Assembly: GCA_013215165.1 (NCBI GenBank)
Contig: JABSRG010000015.1
Coordinates: 1-56,703, forward strand
DNA length: 56,703 nt
DNA from: Opitutales bacterium
GTDB lineage: Bacteria; Verrucomicrobiota; Verrucomicrobiia; Opitutales; JABSRG01
Reading direction: 5' to 3'
A model generated the notes under the pieces. It was given only the letters and a program-made list of their open reading frames with translations, was not told the DNA's origin and did no database searches. Position numbers and translations under genes: made by a program. Shown here piece by piece: positions 1-10,817 of the stretch (positions are counted from its first letter, which is position 1; every line of letters starts with the position of its first letter).

Positions 1-1
1 C

Positions 2-526
2 AATGCACGTCTGGTGCGCTATGCGGACGACTTCGTCGTAATGGCCCGGTACCAAGGGTCTCGCTTGGATGAATGGATAGCAGAGCGTTTGGAACGCTGG
101 CTGGGCGTGAGTATTAATCGTGAGAAAACCTCCGTGGTGCGGCTTAAACAAGGCGAAAGCCTAGACTTCCTCGGGTTCACATTCCGTTATGATCGCGACC
201 TGTACGGTCGCTCTCATGACTACCTCAATGTGTTCCCCTCCAAGAAGTCCCAAGCCAAAGCGCGTGCGGTGATCCGCGAGAAAACCGGACCGCGTATGTG
301 TTACAAACCAACTCCCGCCGTTGTGAAAGATCTTAACACCTACCTCAAAGGCTGGTGCGGTTACTTCGAGTATGGTTATCCACGCAAAGCGTTCCGCGAC
401 CTCGGGCTCTACAGCCGCAATCGTATGGTAACTCATCTAAACCGCCGCAGTCAGCGCAAATACCACCGCCCTGGGGGTATGAGTCACTATCAGTATCTCC
501 AAGACCTCGGCCTTTATCGGCCCTGA
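2..526 (+). CDS. ltrA: Group II intron reverse transcriptase/maturase (C-terminal part)
   Basis: This is the C-terminal 174 residues of an intron-encoded protein; the frame is open to the window edge, so the start is missing. The YADD catalytic motif of the reverse transcriptase stands about 8 residues in, followed by the thumb region (GFTFRYDRD) and the maturase X domain (LKGWCGYFEYG). The protein ends 16 bp before the domain V hairpin, the usual place for this ORF in domain IV. There is no C-terminal HNH endonuclease, so mobility would rely on target sites not needing second-strand cleavage by the protein. The visible part is intact, with no internal stop. Confidence 0.9.
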   Translation, partial: NARLVRYADDFVVMARYQGSRLDEWIAERLERWLGVSINREKTSVVRLKQGESLDFLGFTFRYDRDLYGRSHDYLNVFPSKKSQAKARAVIREKTGPRMCYKPTPAVVKDLNTYLKGWCGYFEYGYPRKAFRDLGLYSRNRMVTHLNRRSQRKYHRPGGMSHYQYLQDLGLYRP

Positions 527-541
527 CGATCGTTTACAGGA

Positions 542-625
<84 letters not shown>

Positions 626-626
626 C

Positions 627-1003
627 TGGTTGAAAAACTGAACCACAGATAACACAGATGGGCACAGATATTTAAAATGCATGTGTCTGGCTACCTTTTG
701 ATCGACGGTCGAAAGAGGGTCTTGACTCAGACGAGAGGACGCATTCTGTGAATGCATATAAATCGACATAAAAAACGCGGATGCTTTGGCACAGTGTCCC
801 CACCTTCTTAATCGAGTAAACATGGGCTTCGTGAATGGGTGCGGATCGTCGAGTCGCTCGACTGATGGACGGCACTCACAGATACTTTCTATCAGTGTAT
901 ATCCGTAAAATCTATGGTTAAAAAAAGTTAGAATTCCAATGGGGTGGCAGTGATAAATACTCACATGTTGGTGTGTGTTCAGCGGGATTGAACGCGATGA
1001 GCG
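627..1003. other. Intergenic stretch with repeat, no convincing gene
   Basis: This is about 375 bp between the intron end and ligA. It begins with a three-core CACAGAT repeat (641-669). Two overlapping minus-strand ORFs (623-964 and 672-875) cover it, but they run into the repeat or the intron border and resemble no family I know, so I do not call them. Confidence 0.5.
641..669 (+). repeat. Dispersed repeat, three CACAGAT cores
   Basis: The core CACAGAT occurs at 644-650, 653-659 and 663-669, spaced 9 and 10 nt apart and opening with AACC. The same family appears in inverted form at the right end of the window (56583-56622). It lies just 3' of the intron insertion point. Confidence 0.75.
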
Positions 1004-3450
<2,447 letters not shown>

Positions 3451-3453
3451 TGT

Positions 3454-4185
3454 ATGAGCATGTCAGAATCTTTGGCCCAAGAAGTAAAGCGCGCGGCGCG
3501 CGTTTTATCCGACGATGTAGATGCGTTACGCTTTGGTGAGCCCACCGCCTATGTCTATAACCCGTTGGTCTATGCCCGAGCGGGTCATGAGCGCTATATC
3601 GATCTCAGCATTTCTGGTAAGAAGCGTGTTGTTTTTCTTGGCATGAATCCTGGGCCCTGGGGTATGTCTCAAACGGGAGTGCCGTTTGGAGAAGTCGCTC
3701 TTTCCCGGGATTGGATCGGGGTAAATGTGCCTATTCAAAAGCCCGAGCCGGAGCATCCCAAGCGTCCGATTGTGGGCTTTGCTTGCGAAAAATCTGAGGT
3801 CAGCGGTGCGCGCCTGTGGGGCTATTTTCGAGATAAATTTGGTCAGGCAGATGCGTTCTTCCGTGACCACTGGGTGGCGAATTATTGCCCCTTGGTTTTT
3901 ATGGAGGCGAGTAGTCGTAATCGCACGCCAGATAAACTGCCTGTTGCGGAGAGTGCTCCTTTGTTCGAGGCCTGCGACCAACATTTGAGGCGATTGGTGG
4001 AGCTACTCGAGCCGGAGTGGTTAATTGGTGTCGGGGTGTTTGCTGAACAGCAGGCAAAGCGCGCTCTAGACGGTATGGATGTCCAGATTGGTCGGGTATT
4101 GCACCCGAGTCCTGCCAGTCCCGTGGCGAATCGCGGATGGGCCGAGGCGGCAGAAAAGCAGATTGGTGGGCTGTTGAATGCCTGA
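3454..4185 (+). CDS. SMUG1-type uracil-DNA glycosylase
   Basis: The enzyme is predicted to excise uracil and oxidised pyrimidines from DNA, starting base excision repair. Motif 1 reads GMNPGPWGMSQTGVPFG (residues 63-79), the hallmark of the SMUG1 branch of the UDG superfamily. Motif 2 is HPSPASPVANRGW near residue 215, supplying the catalytic histidine and the intercalation loop. At 243 residues it matches bacterial SMUG1 homologues. The start is ATG at 3454; a TTG at 3436 would overlap the divergent VanZ-like gene. Its position next to ligA, which also acts in base excision repair, is suggestive, but the two are on opposite strands. Confidence 0.9.
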   Translation: MSMSESLAQEVKRAARVLSDDVDALRFGEPTAYVYNPLVYARAGHERYIDLSISGKKRVVFLGMNPGPWGMSQTGVPFGEVALSRDWIGVNVPIQKPEPEHPKRPIVGFACEKSEVSGARLWGYFRDKFGQADAFFRDHWVANYCPLVFMEASSRNRTPDKLPVAESAPLFEACDQHLRRLVELLEPEWLIGVGVFAEQQAKRALDGMDVQIGRVLHPSPASPVANRGWAEAAEKQIGGLLNA

Positions 4186-4197
4186 ATATACCGTCGT

Positions 4198-5100
4198 TTA
4201 GACCATTTCTTTGAGCATCTGAGGCATACGATTGAGCGTGTGCTTGAGGGATGCGATGGAGAGGCGGGCTTCGGAATTATCTGTGCCGAAAAGGATGCGC
4301 CAGGCAGCCAAGCGAGTCCACTTAGACTCGGGAATGGTCCCAGTCTTCTCGATGTCGGGTATGCCCGATGCGCGCAACAGGACATCAGCGATGTGTACTG
4401 CAGCGGCATTCTTTGCATAGTTTGGAGCACGCGATGGCGTGTTGTGATAGCGCACGGTTTCGACGACTTCCTCAGAAAGATTATGTTTCTCTAAGTAATG
4501 GGCGCCGATCATAGCATGATCCCATCCCCCGAGTAACTCGCGTTCTCGTCGGCAGAAGGCGATGGGGCTCTCTGCTTCAAATCGAACGAGCTCACTGAAT
4601 TCTTCTGGAAACACGTAGGCCATGACGATTTTGCCGACGTTGTGGACGAGGCCCATGATGTAGTCGGTATCGTCTTCGAAGGGGGTATTGGTCAGTGCCA
4701 GGATTTCCCGTGTAAGGATGGCCGTCCCAATGCTATGTTGCCAAAGGTGGTCCCACTGCACGTTGCCATACTTTTTATTCAGGTTATTGAGCTCTTCGAT
4801 GACCGGCGTGGCTAAAGTCAGTTCGCGTATCTGTCGCAGGCCGAGGTAGAAGACGGCTTCCTCGATATTTGTGACTTTGCGTGAGAGGCCGAAAAAGACA
4901 GAGTTTACCAGGCGCAGGAGCCGGGCAGTCAGCGAAGGATCGCGGCGGATGATCTCCGATATCTGTGAGGTAACGGAGTCTTCAGCTGAAATCAGTTCTT
5001 TGAGAGCGGAGTTGATACTGCTCAACGACGCCAGGCGGGGACAGTTGCCAATGCGGGCAACGATCTCTTCGTCCGTCCAGGGCTCTCGTGTGGTGGGCAT
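4198..5100 (-). CDS. HDOD domain signalling protein
   Basis: This is a cytoplasmic HDOD protein of about 300 residues. HDOD is a catalytically inactive relative of the HD phosphohydrolases, found in bacterial signalling output proteins. The HD position reads GLVHNVGKIV, so the metal-binding His-Asp pair is not kept. Conserved family features are visible: RDPSLTARLLRLVNS (the LxxLVNSxFFG helix) and an AVFYLGLRQIRELTL helix. The frame extends to a TTG at 5202, but that codon lies in the T-tract of the upstream terminator, so I prefer ATG at 5100. It probably has its own promoter in 5101-5200. A second HDOD protein is encoded nearby (7066-7926). Confidence 0.85.
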   Translation of the reverse strand: MPTTREPWTDEEIVARIGNCPRLASLSSINSALKELISAEDSVTSQISEIIRRDPSLTARLLRLVNSVFFGLSRKVTNIEEAVFYLGLRQIRELTLATPVIEELNNLNKKYGNVQWDHLWQHSIGTAILTREILALTNTPFEDDTDYIMGLVHNVGKIVMAYVFPEEFSELVRFEAESPIAFCRRERELLGGWDHAMIGAHYLEKHNLSEEVVETVRYHNTPSRAPNYAKNAAAVHIADVLLRASGIPDIEKTGTIPESKWTRLAAWRILFGTDNSEARLSIASLKHTLNRMPQMLKEMV

Positions 5101-5200
5101 GCTCAAAAAGTCGGCAGGAAGCTGAGCCAGTTGATTTTTTTGAAGATTCGTTGGGACGCGACGAGCGAGCGCTTGGGTTACTTCAATTGCAATTCGCACC

Positions 5201-5236
5201 AAAAAACAGAGGCTTCGCGATGCCGCGAAGCCTCTG
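5201..5236 (-). terminator. Rho-independent terminator of the chemosensory operon
   Basis: On the minus strand there is a perfect 13-bp stem (5207-5219 with 5224-5236), a 4-nt loop and a run of six T. It directly follows the REC-REC-STAS gene (stop at 5263) and separates the main operon from the second HDOD gene. Confidence 0.92.
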
Positions 5237-5262
5237 TCTGTGAAGAGTTTGATATATGAGGG

Positions 5263-6390
5263 CTAGGCGACGGGTGCAGCCTTCGCATCTTCTAAGGAGC
5301 TGTGCATGACCCAGTCTTTGGACTCGGCGTAGCTCTTACATTCCTCGATGACTTTCTCGCTACCAGCCATAGAGAGTGAGAGTCCCAGGTCTTTACATAA
5401 ATCGTTACCCATGATGAGGAGCTTCAGTCCTCCAGTGTCTAATGCATTTAGTTCGGTGGCATCAATCACTACCTTGGTCAGTCCAGCATCGACCGCTTCG
5501 GACACCTGCGGCTTGAGATAGCCGGTGATCTCGTTTTGTCGGTTGGGCGTGAGATCCGCGGGTAGTTGAAGAATAAAGAAATCACCTTCACGGAAAAAGT
5601 AGCGTTTGGAAGTATCGAGGTTGATCGCTTTGGCAAGTTTGTTACCCAATTCGTCGAAGTCGATGGGCTTGGTGACGATAGCGGAAAAGCCGCTCTGTGT
5701 CGCTTGTTGCTGTAAGTGTGTTTCGCTTTTCACGACTAGACCGAAAATAGGAATATATTTCGTCTTCATGTTTGATCGCAAGATGCGGAAGAGCGTGAAT
5801 GCTGATTCTTCCGGGAGCGATAAGCTGATCATGATGGCGTCGGGCTTGTTATTCTGACAATAGTCAATGGCTTCACCCGTCGTTTTGACACCTGCTACCT
5901 TCCAATTTGCTCCGCCGAGTCCCTGAGATACTTGATCGATAATCGCAGGCTTGTCGTCAACAACGAGAATGAAGCAGTTGTCATCGATACCTTTCTGTTT
6001 CGTCTGCTTTTCTTCCTTTGGACGTAGGTCAATCACCCGACCCACTTTGTCGATAAGCGACTCTTCTTTAAAAGGTTTCACGACATAATCGCGGATGCCG
6101 ATCTTGGCGATCTTCATGACGTTTTCGCGTCCCGCCTCGGCAGTGAGCATGATCACTGGGATGCCTTTCAGGTCCGGGTCTGCTTTGAGCTTGGTCAGCA
6201 TCTCTACGCCATCCATGACGGGCATGGTTACGTCGAGAAGAATAAGATCTGGCTTTTCCTTGGCGGCGGCGGCGAGGCCTTCTACTCCGTTAGCAGCTTC
6301 TACAATGTTTACGTCGAAGGTCTTGAAGGCCTTCTTCACAATCATCCGAACGGCCTTGGAATCGTCTACGGTAAGTACTTTGAGTCCCAT
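5263..6390 (-). CDS. Response regulator: REC, degenerate REC, STAS
   Basis: This is a soluble 375-residue protein with three modules. REC1 (1-120) is complete: acidic pair D9/D10, phosphoacceptor D53 in LILLDVTMP, T83 and K105 in VVKPF. REC2 (138-255) keeps D145/D146 and K241 but has Ser (S189, in AIMISLSLP) where the phosphorylated Asp should be, so it is a pseudo-receiver. The C-terminal STAS domain (about 265-375) has the phosphorylation-loop-like LNALDTGGLKLL with T319. STAS domains usually bind anti-sigma or stressosome-type partners. It is the last gene of the cheW operon, 16 bp after cheX, and is followed by a strong terminator. CheX is a plausible phosphatase for REC1 (inference). Confidence 0.88.
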   Translation of the reverse strand: MGLKVLTVDDSKAVRMIVKKAFKTFDVNIVEAANGVEGLAAAAKEKPDLILLDVTMPVMDGVEMLTKLKADPDLKGIPVIMLTAEAGRENVMKIAKIGIRDYVVKPFKEESLIDKVGRVIDLRPKEEKQTKQKGIDDNCFILVVDDKPAIIDQVSQGLGGANWKVAGVKTTGEAIDYCQNNKPDAIMISLSLPEESAFTLFRILRSNMKTKYIPIFGLVVKSETHLQQQATQSGFSAIVTKPIDFDELGNKLAKAINLDTSKRYFFREGDFFILQLPADLTPNRQNEITGYLKPQVSEAVDAGLTKVVIDATELNALDTGGLKLLIMGNDLCKDLGLSLSMAGSEKVIEECKSYAESKDWVMHSSLEDAKAAPVA

Positions 6391-6406
6391 GATGGTTGTA
6401 TGTTAA

Positions 6407-6937
6407 TTATTCAGCAGGTTTCATGAGGAGATCGCAGGTGAGCGTGTCTCCCATAGCTTTGAATGTGAAAATGCGGCGCATGACTTCAGAAGTGGTCTCC
6501 ACCGAGAATTGTTTTCCGCGCAGGATGGATGGAATGGTAAGGCGGCAGTTGTAACCCTCATCGCAGAGTCCGTTTTTGAAGGTGCCGGCGATCATGTTGG
6601 CCATTTCGCCCAGAGCGTCGTTGACTGTTTCGTCAGGCTCCTCGTCAAGCTCGTCGGGTTCTAGGCCGAGAAATTGGCAGGTGACATCGCGTGCAAGGTG
6701 GTCACGCATGTAGAGGTAGAGCACGCCATTTAGGTTACCTATAAAACCGACCATACTGACGACCACCGAGTCAGCGAGGCCGTCGTCCTCCTCGTTACCA
6801 CTCGATCCAGGTTCTATTGTGTGTGCTTCTTGAAAACTAACGATGCTGCCCGGGAGCATGGTATCGAAGAACTTGTCGACGGCATTGTCTATCATGCGGT
6901 CGAGATTCTCTGCTGAGAAGGGAACGGTTGTATCCAT
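6407..6937 (-). CDS. cheX: CheX-like chemotaxis phosphatase
   Basis: The 176-residue protein belongs to the CheC/CheX/FliY fold family, which dephosphorylates receiver domains. The catalytic signature ExxN is seen once, E111 and N114 in ALGEMANMIAGTFKN, as in CheX rather than the two-site CheC. An acidic insert (EPDELDEEPDE) precedes it. It lies 16 bp upstream of the REC-REC-STAS gene in the same direction, so that receiver is the natural substrate (inference). CheX dimerises in known cases. The gap to the preceding HDOD gene (6938-7065, 128 bp) could hold an internal promoter; I see no clear one. Confidence 0.85.
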   Translation of the reverse strand: MDTTVPFSAENLDRMIDNAVDKFFDTMLPGSIVSFQEAHTIEPGSSGNEEDDGLADSVVVSMVGFIGNLNGVLYLYMRDHLARDVTCQFLGLEPDELDEEPDETVNDALGEMANMIAGTFKNGLCDEGYNCRLTIPSILRGKQFSVETTSEVMRRIFTFKAMGDTLTCDLLMKPAE

Positions 6938-7065
6938 ACGCTTTTGTAAATTCGGGTTGTGTTCTCAAGGCTCAGGCTCTCTTTCGATCCGGCCTTGGGG
7001 ATGGTGGTAAAGTCGTCGCGCGGTGTGTGTTTCTTGATGATAACTTTGAATCACGTGAGAATTTT

Positions 7066-7926
7066 TCAAAACTCGGGCGCGGAGACTGGTCGTTTGGGTA
7101 AGAGGCTTCCCTTCACTTCATCGATGGCAGCATGTGCTTCGAGGATGAGTTCTTGGATATCGAGTTCGGAGAGGTTGAGTGCGGTGATTGCATCGTCCTC
7201 GCCGAAAACTGCCCAAGCGTCTTTCCCGTAGTTCATACCGATTGCAGCAACCAAGTAGTTTGCTAGGTAGATCATGAGTGCATATCTCTCATGTTTATCT
7301 GCTTTGCTCGGCTCATATTGGTGAGCTACTGGATGGTAGATGTTTTCGGGAAAGTTCCATGCCTGGAGGAGTTCGCCTGCAAGTTCTGCATGAGTGAATC
7401 CGAGCACTTGGCGCTCAGCATCCATGAGGGTGACGCCATGTTTGTTCTCGTAGTCGTAAACTTGTGCGTACCCGCCTTCGATTTTCTCGTCGATGACGAG
7501 CTTCCCGACGCTGTGAAGTAGGCCAATGGTGTAGGCGATGTCATGCTCTTCTCCCAGTCGTTTGGAAAGGCTTTCCATGATGATGCCTGTTGCGACCGAG
7601 TTTTCCCAAAGTTCGCCATCGTCGATAGCGTATTGCTCCACGGGTTTGTTGAGAGACTCTTTGCCACAAACGATGGCTACTATTTTATAGACTTCTCTTT
7701 GCCCTAAACGATTAACAGCGGCTTCGAGACTTCCGGTGGTGAGACCATAGTAGCCAGAGTTACTAATTTTCAGCACTTGTGCTGAGAGTGACGCGTCGAG
7801 CTTGATCAGCGCGATAATGTCGTCGAGCGTGGCGTTGTCGTCGCGTAGAAGGTCCATCAGCTGCGGTAAGATTTGCAGCGCAGGCGAAATGGAATCTATG
7901 TCTTTGATGAGCTCAGCAACTTTCAT
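7066..7926 (-). CDS. HDOD domain signalling protein
   Basis: This is a 286-residue cytoplasmic HDOD protein, almost entirely one domain. The HD position reads GLLHSVGKLV, so the catalytic Asp is lost, as is usual in HDOD. Family features include LDASLSAQVLKISNSGYYG and AVNRLGQREVYKIV. The start ATG overlaps the cheD stop by 4 bp (ATGA), so the two are translationally coupled. HDOD proteins of other bacteria act in signalling outputs such as motility and biofilm control; the target here is unknown. Confidence 0.85.
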   Translation of the reverse strand: MKVAELIKDIDSISPALQILPQLMDLLRDDNATLDDIIALIKLDASLSAQVLKISNSGYYGLTTGSLEAAVNRLGQREVYKIVAIVCGKESLNKPVEQYAIDDGELWENSVATGIIMESLSKRLGEEHDIAYTIGLLHSVGKLVIDEKIEGGYAQVYDYENKHGVTLMDAERQVLGFTHAELAGELLQAWNFPENIYHPVAHQYEPSKADKHERYALMIYLANYLVAAIGMNYGKDAWAVFGEDDAITALNLSELDIQELILEAHAAIDEVKGSLLPKRPVSAPEF

Positions 7927-8444
7927 AGCAGGCTAAACTTTTTGTTAGCGGTTGGTGTTTTCATTTTCACAGTGCCATCCTTCATATTGAGGTGGACGGT
8001 TCGATTATTCAGACCGCCGAGGTCTTGGATCTGGGCTTTTAGATTCACTTTGCCCAGGTAAGCATGGATGGCCTCCTGGTTGCGGGATCCTATTTTAAAA
8101 AAGTCGCTTTTCCCAATTACAGATGCGCCCCCGGCGATCATGATTTTCATGTTCACGAGTTTCGACCGCATGGATTCGAATTCACTGAGAAAGGCTTTCA
8201 TGCCGACGTCGCAGAACATAGAAGGGCGGGACTGTGCTTTCTCAGAAGACAGCGTCGAGTCTGGCAGCATGAAATGGAGGATGCCACCGACTTCAGCGAT
8301 CGGGTCGTATGCGATGACTCCGATGCATGAGCCGAGTGCATAGGTGCTGATGACCTGGCTCGTGTTATTGGAAACAGCCATGTCGCCGACTCCAACGACG
8401 ATGTGCTCAGTGAAAATGCCTAGTAGGGTAGGTGCTCCGGCCAC
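7923..8444 (-). CDS. cheD: Chemoreceptor glutamine deamidase CheD
   Basis: CheD deamidates glutamines in methyl-accepting receptors and, in several species, binds CheC/CheX. The papain-like triad fits by spacing: T34, C40 in ALGSCIGV and H57 in GGILHFMLP. The 173-residue length is normal. The start is GTG at 8444, chosen because the conserved HIVVGVGDMAV strand needs these residues. It overlaps the following HDOD gene by ATGA. No receptor or CheA gene is in the window, so its substrate must be encoded elsewhere. Confidence 0.92.
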   Translation of the reverse strand: MAGAPTLLGIFTEHIVVGVGDMAVSNNTSQVISTYALGSCIGVIAYDPIAEVGGILHFMLPDSTLSSEKAQSRPSMFCDVGMKAFLSEFESMRSKLVNMKIMIAGGASVIGKSDFFKIGSRNQEAIHAYLGKVNLKAQIQDLGGLNNRTVHLNMKDGTVKMKTPTANKKFSLL

Positions 8445-8467
8445 GGTTTATAAAGATTTTTGATGGG

Positions 8468-8995
8468 TTAAGCCCGGGAGAAGGGCGGTACTGTGAATGC
8501 GGGCGATGATGAGTGATTCGCAGGTGAGGCGAAGGGTGGAGGGGACAGCCGCTTGTTGTGATGCAGATGGTCTTGGATATCCCGGATAAGTTCGATGTGA
8601 ACGTAGGCAGCCGACTGAGGCCGAAATTTGAGGGAGTGCCCGTAGTTGTCCGTGACCGTGTAGGTCGGCATGCTATGGGCGCTGTCGAATGTTTCTTGAA
8701 TACTCCACTCTCCGACAGATAGAGGCTTCAGATCGCCAGTAAGATTTAGATGTTTCGAGACGATCTCCATCTTGAGGGTTTGCTCGATCTCGAGGAGCTT
8801 TGCATGCCCGATGTCGGGACGGGTTTGTAGAATTTCCTGCAGCGTATGTGCACTCTCGATCTTTTTGCTTTCAAGGATGCCCGCGAATGGCGATGCCTCT
8901 GGTGAATCGGATACTGATGCAGCGCTCTTCGTTACATTATCGAGCATACTACGCCCGATGTTTGTTAACATGCCTGCTAAAATGCCTTGTATCAT
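8468..8995 (-). CDS. Unknown protein of the chemosensory operon
   Basis: I do not recognise this 175-residue protein. Its N-terminus (MIQGILAGMLTNIGRSML) is an amphipathic/hydrophobic helix, the middle is mixed helix with many Glu/Lys, and it ends in a Pro/Ser-rich tail with a His pair (DHLHHNK). The start ATG at 8995 is 4 nt after the cheW stop; the frame extends to a TTG at 9022 inside cheW, which is less likely. Sitting between cheW and cheD in a tight operon, it is probably a component of this chemosensory array (inference). Confidence 0.7.
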   Translation of the reverse strand: MIQGILAGMLTNIGRSMLDNVTKSAASVSDSPEASPFAGILESKKIESAHTLQEILQTRPDIGHAKLLEIEQTLKMEIVSKHLNLTGDLKPLSVGEWSIQETFDSAHSMPTYTVTDNYGHSLKFRPQSAAYVHIELIRDIQDHLHHNKRLSPPPFASPANHSSSPAFTVPPFSRA

Positions 8996-8999
8996 CAGT

Positions 9000-9506
9000 T
9001 CAGAAGCTTTCCACTGAATCAAAGATTTCTTCGAGAATGACTCGGTCGATATCGAGGATGGATACGAGCTTATCTCTTATTTTGGCGAGTGCCATGACGT
9101 GGTCCGTGGTGTGAGTCGATCCGATGCCGGGATCTTCTTCGACGGCGTCTTCGGCGATAAAGGTTACTTCGTCGACAGCATCGACGATGAGTCCGGCTGA
9201 GGTCGCTCCTTGTTCAGGGTGAGCCACTTCGACGACGATGACACAGGTGCGTTCTGTCGTGCTCTCGTCTCCGAGCTGAAATTTGAGCCGCATGTCTACG
9301 ACGGGAATCACCTTACCCCGTAAATTCATGACGCCCTTGATGTAGTGTGGTTTATCAGGGACTGGCGTAACGGGCTGGACTTGTATGATCTCCAGGACCT
9401 GTTCGACGCATATAGCGTAAGTCTCTTCTGCGAGCTGGAAGCTCAGATACTTCTCGGGCCTGAATTTGGCGCTCGGTGATTGGGGACGTTCTGCTACAGC
9501 ACTCAT
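9000..9506 (-). CDS. cheW: Chemotaxis coupling protein CheW
   Basis: CheW links receptors to the CheA kinase in chemosensory arrays. The 168-residue protein has the standard two SH3-like lobes: YLSFQLAEETYAICVEQVLEII, with VMNLRGKVIPVVDMRLKF (the NLRG signature), and a C-terminal ILDIDRVI segment. It is the first gene of the minus-strand operon cheW, unknown gene, cheD, HDOD, cheX, REC-REC-STAS, so its promoter should lie in 9507-9695. No CheA is present in the window. Confidence 0.93.
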   Translation of the reverse strand: MSAVAERPQSPSAKFRPEKYLSFQLAEETYAICVEQVLEIIQVQPVTPVPDKPHYIKGVMNLRGKVIPVVDMRLKFQLGDESTTERTCVIVVEVAHPEQGATSAGLIVDAVDEVTFIAEDAVEEDPGIGSTHTTDHVMALAKIRDKLVSILDIDRVILEEIFDSVESF

Positions 9507-9695
9507 ACAAAAAGGTTCTCGTGCTAGTAAGTCGCGGGGATGTCAGATATCTTTACCGAGATTTCGAAATTACGAAGATAGTTTCCCTATCGAGCGTCTG
9601 TGGCTTTGGTTTTTTCGGGTGATTCGAGCCCAAAAATAGGATTTAACGTGCACGTCCCTCAACTTACGGCGTTGGCTGTTCCGTGCGCTCTTTAT

Positions 9696-10757
9696 CTAGC
9701 TCGAAGCAACGTAGGCGGGCTCGGTCAGACGTGCGGGCTCTAACTCTCCGGACACAAAAGCAGCGATGCGGTCGAGGATGAATTTTTTCCAAAGCGGCTG
9801 TTCGTTGAGACAAGGAATGAAAGTAAAAGATTCTCCACCGTTCTCCAAAAAAATCTCACGTCCTTCTCCTGAAATTTCCTCAAGCGTCTCTAAGCAATCC
9901 GCAGTGAAAGCAGGGCAGAGGATGGCTACCTTTTTCACCCCTTGATCGGGTAAGGCCTCGAGTGTTTTGTCTGTATAGGGTTGCAACCAGGGTTCACGCC
10001 CCAGACGCGACTGGAAAGTGATCATGTATTTCTCGCGAGGAAGCTCTAGAGCGGCGACTACCTTCTCAGTAGTCATAGCGCATTGGTGTCGGTAACAGGT
10101 GGCATGGGCCGGATTGCACACATTGCAGCAGTCGGGGGTTTGCATGCAGTGGTTGTGCGATGGATCTCCTTTGACCAAGTGGCGCTGGGGTATGCCGTGG
10201 TATGAGAAGATAAGGCGGTCGTAGTCTGCTTCTAAATATGGGCGTATGTTTTCGACTAAGGCCTCTATGTATTGCGGGTCTTGATAATAGGGCTGAAGCA
10301 GCGTGGTTTTCATTTCCGGCTTCAGCTCTCGAATCTGATCCATCACGTGGACAACCGCTGTCTCGTAGCTCGACATAGCATAGTGTGGATACATCGGCAT
10401 GATGTAGAGGTCGTCCACTCCCATATCGACGAGCCTTTGAACAGCATCCGGTGTTGATGGGTTGCCGTATCGCATGGCCAGCTCAACGGGGATATCGACT
10501 TGTGCAGCGATGTCGTCGCGTAATTTTCGGCTGATGACGATGAGTGGGGATCCTTCGTCGGTCCAAATTTCTTTGTAAGCCTCAGCTGAAGTCTTGGGGC
10601 GAAAGGGGAGGATGAAGGCGTTGACGACAAGTTTGCGTATAGGTTCGGGTGCATCGAGCACGCGGCCGTCGAGTAGGAATTCTTTAAGATATTTGCGGAC
10701 ATCGGCTATCTCTGTTGAATCTGGAGAGCCGAGGTTGAGCATGATGATGCCTTTCAT
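9696..10757 (-). CDS. hemH: Ferrochelatase with a cysteine-rich insert
   Basis: The enzyme inserts ferrous iron into a porphyrin in the last steps of haem synthesis. Family motifs are LNLGSPDS at the N-terminus, the catalytic His in [10 protein letters not shown] (H187) and the acidic motif in DCLETLEEI (E290). Between them, residues 204-226 hold six cysteines (204, 210, 211, 214, 221, 226), more than a classic ferrochelatase needs. Some bacterial ferrochelatases carry an internal [2Fe-2S] cluster in this region, so a cluster is likely here (inference). The start is ATG at 10757 ([10 protein letters not shown]), giving 353 residues; the frame extends to 10793. It lies 60 bp downstream of purM. 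Confidence 0.93.
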   Translation of the reverse strand: MKGIIMLNLGSPDSTEIADVRKYLKEFLLDGRVLDAPEPIRKLVVNAFILPFRPKTSAEAYKEIWTDEGSPLIVISRKLRDDIAAQVDIPVELAMRYGNPSTPDAVQRLVDMGVDDLYIMPMYPHYAMSSYETAVVHVMDQIRELKPEMKTTLLQPYYQDPQYIEALVENIRPYLEADYDRLIFSYHGIPQRHLVKGDPSHNHCMQTPDCCNVCNPAHATCYRHQCAMTTEKVVAALELPREKYMITFQSRLGREPWLQPYTDKTLEALPDQGVKKVAILCPAFTADCLETLEEISGEGREIFLENGGESFTFIPCLNEQPLWKKFILDRIAAFVSGELEPARLTEPAYVASS

Positions 10758-10817
10758 GGTCGCACAATAAAGGAGGCTTGTTGGATCGATCAAATCGCCG
10801 GAGATGAAAGGCGTAAC

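Noticed and set aside
672-875. A 67-codon minus-strand ORF in the same gap
   Set aside because: It overlaps the previous ORF in another frame and resembles no protein I know; chance open frame is more likely.
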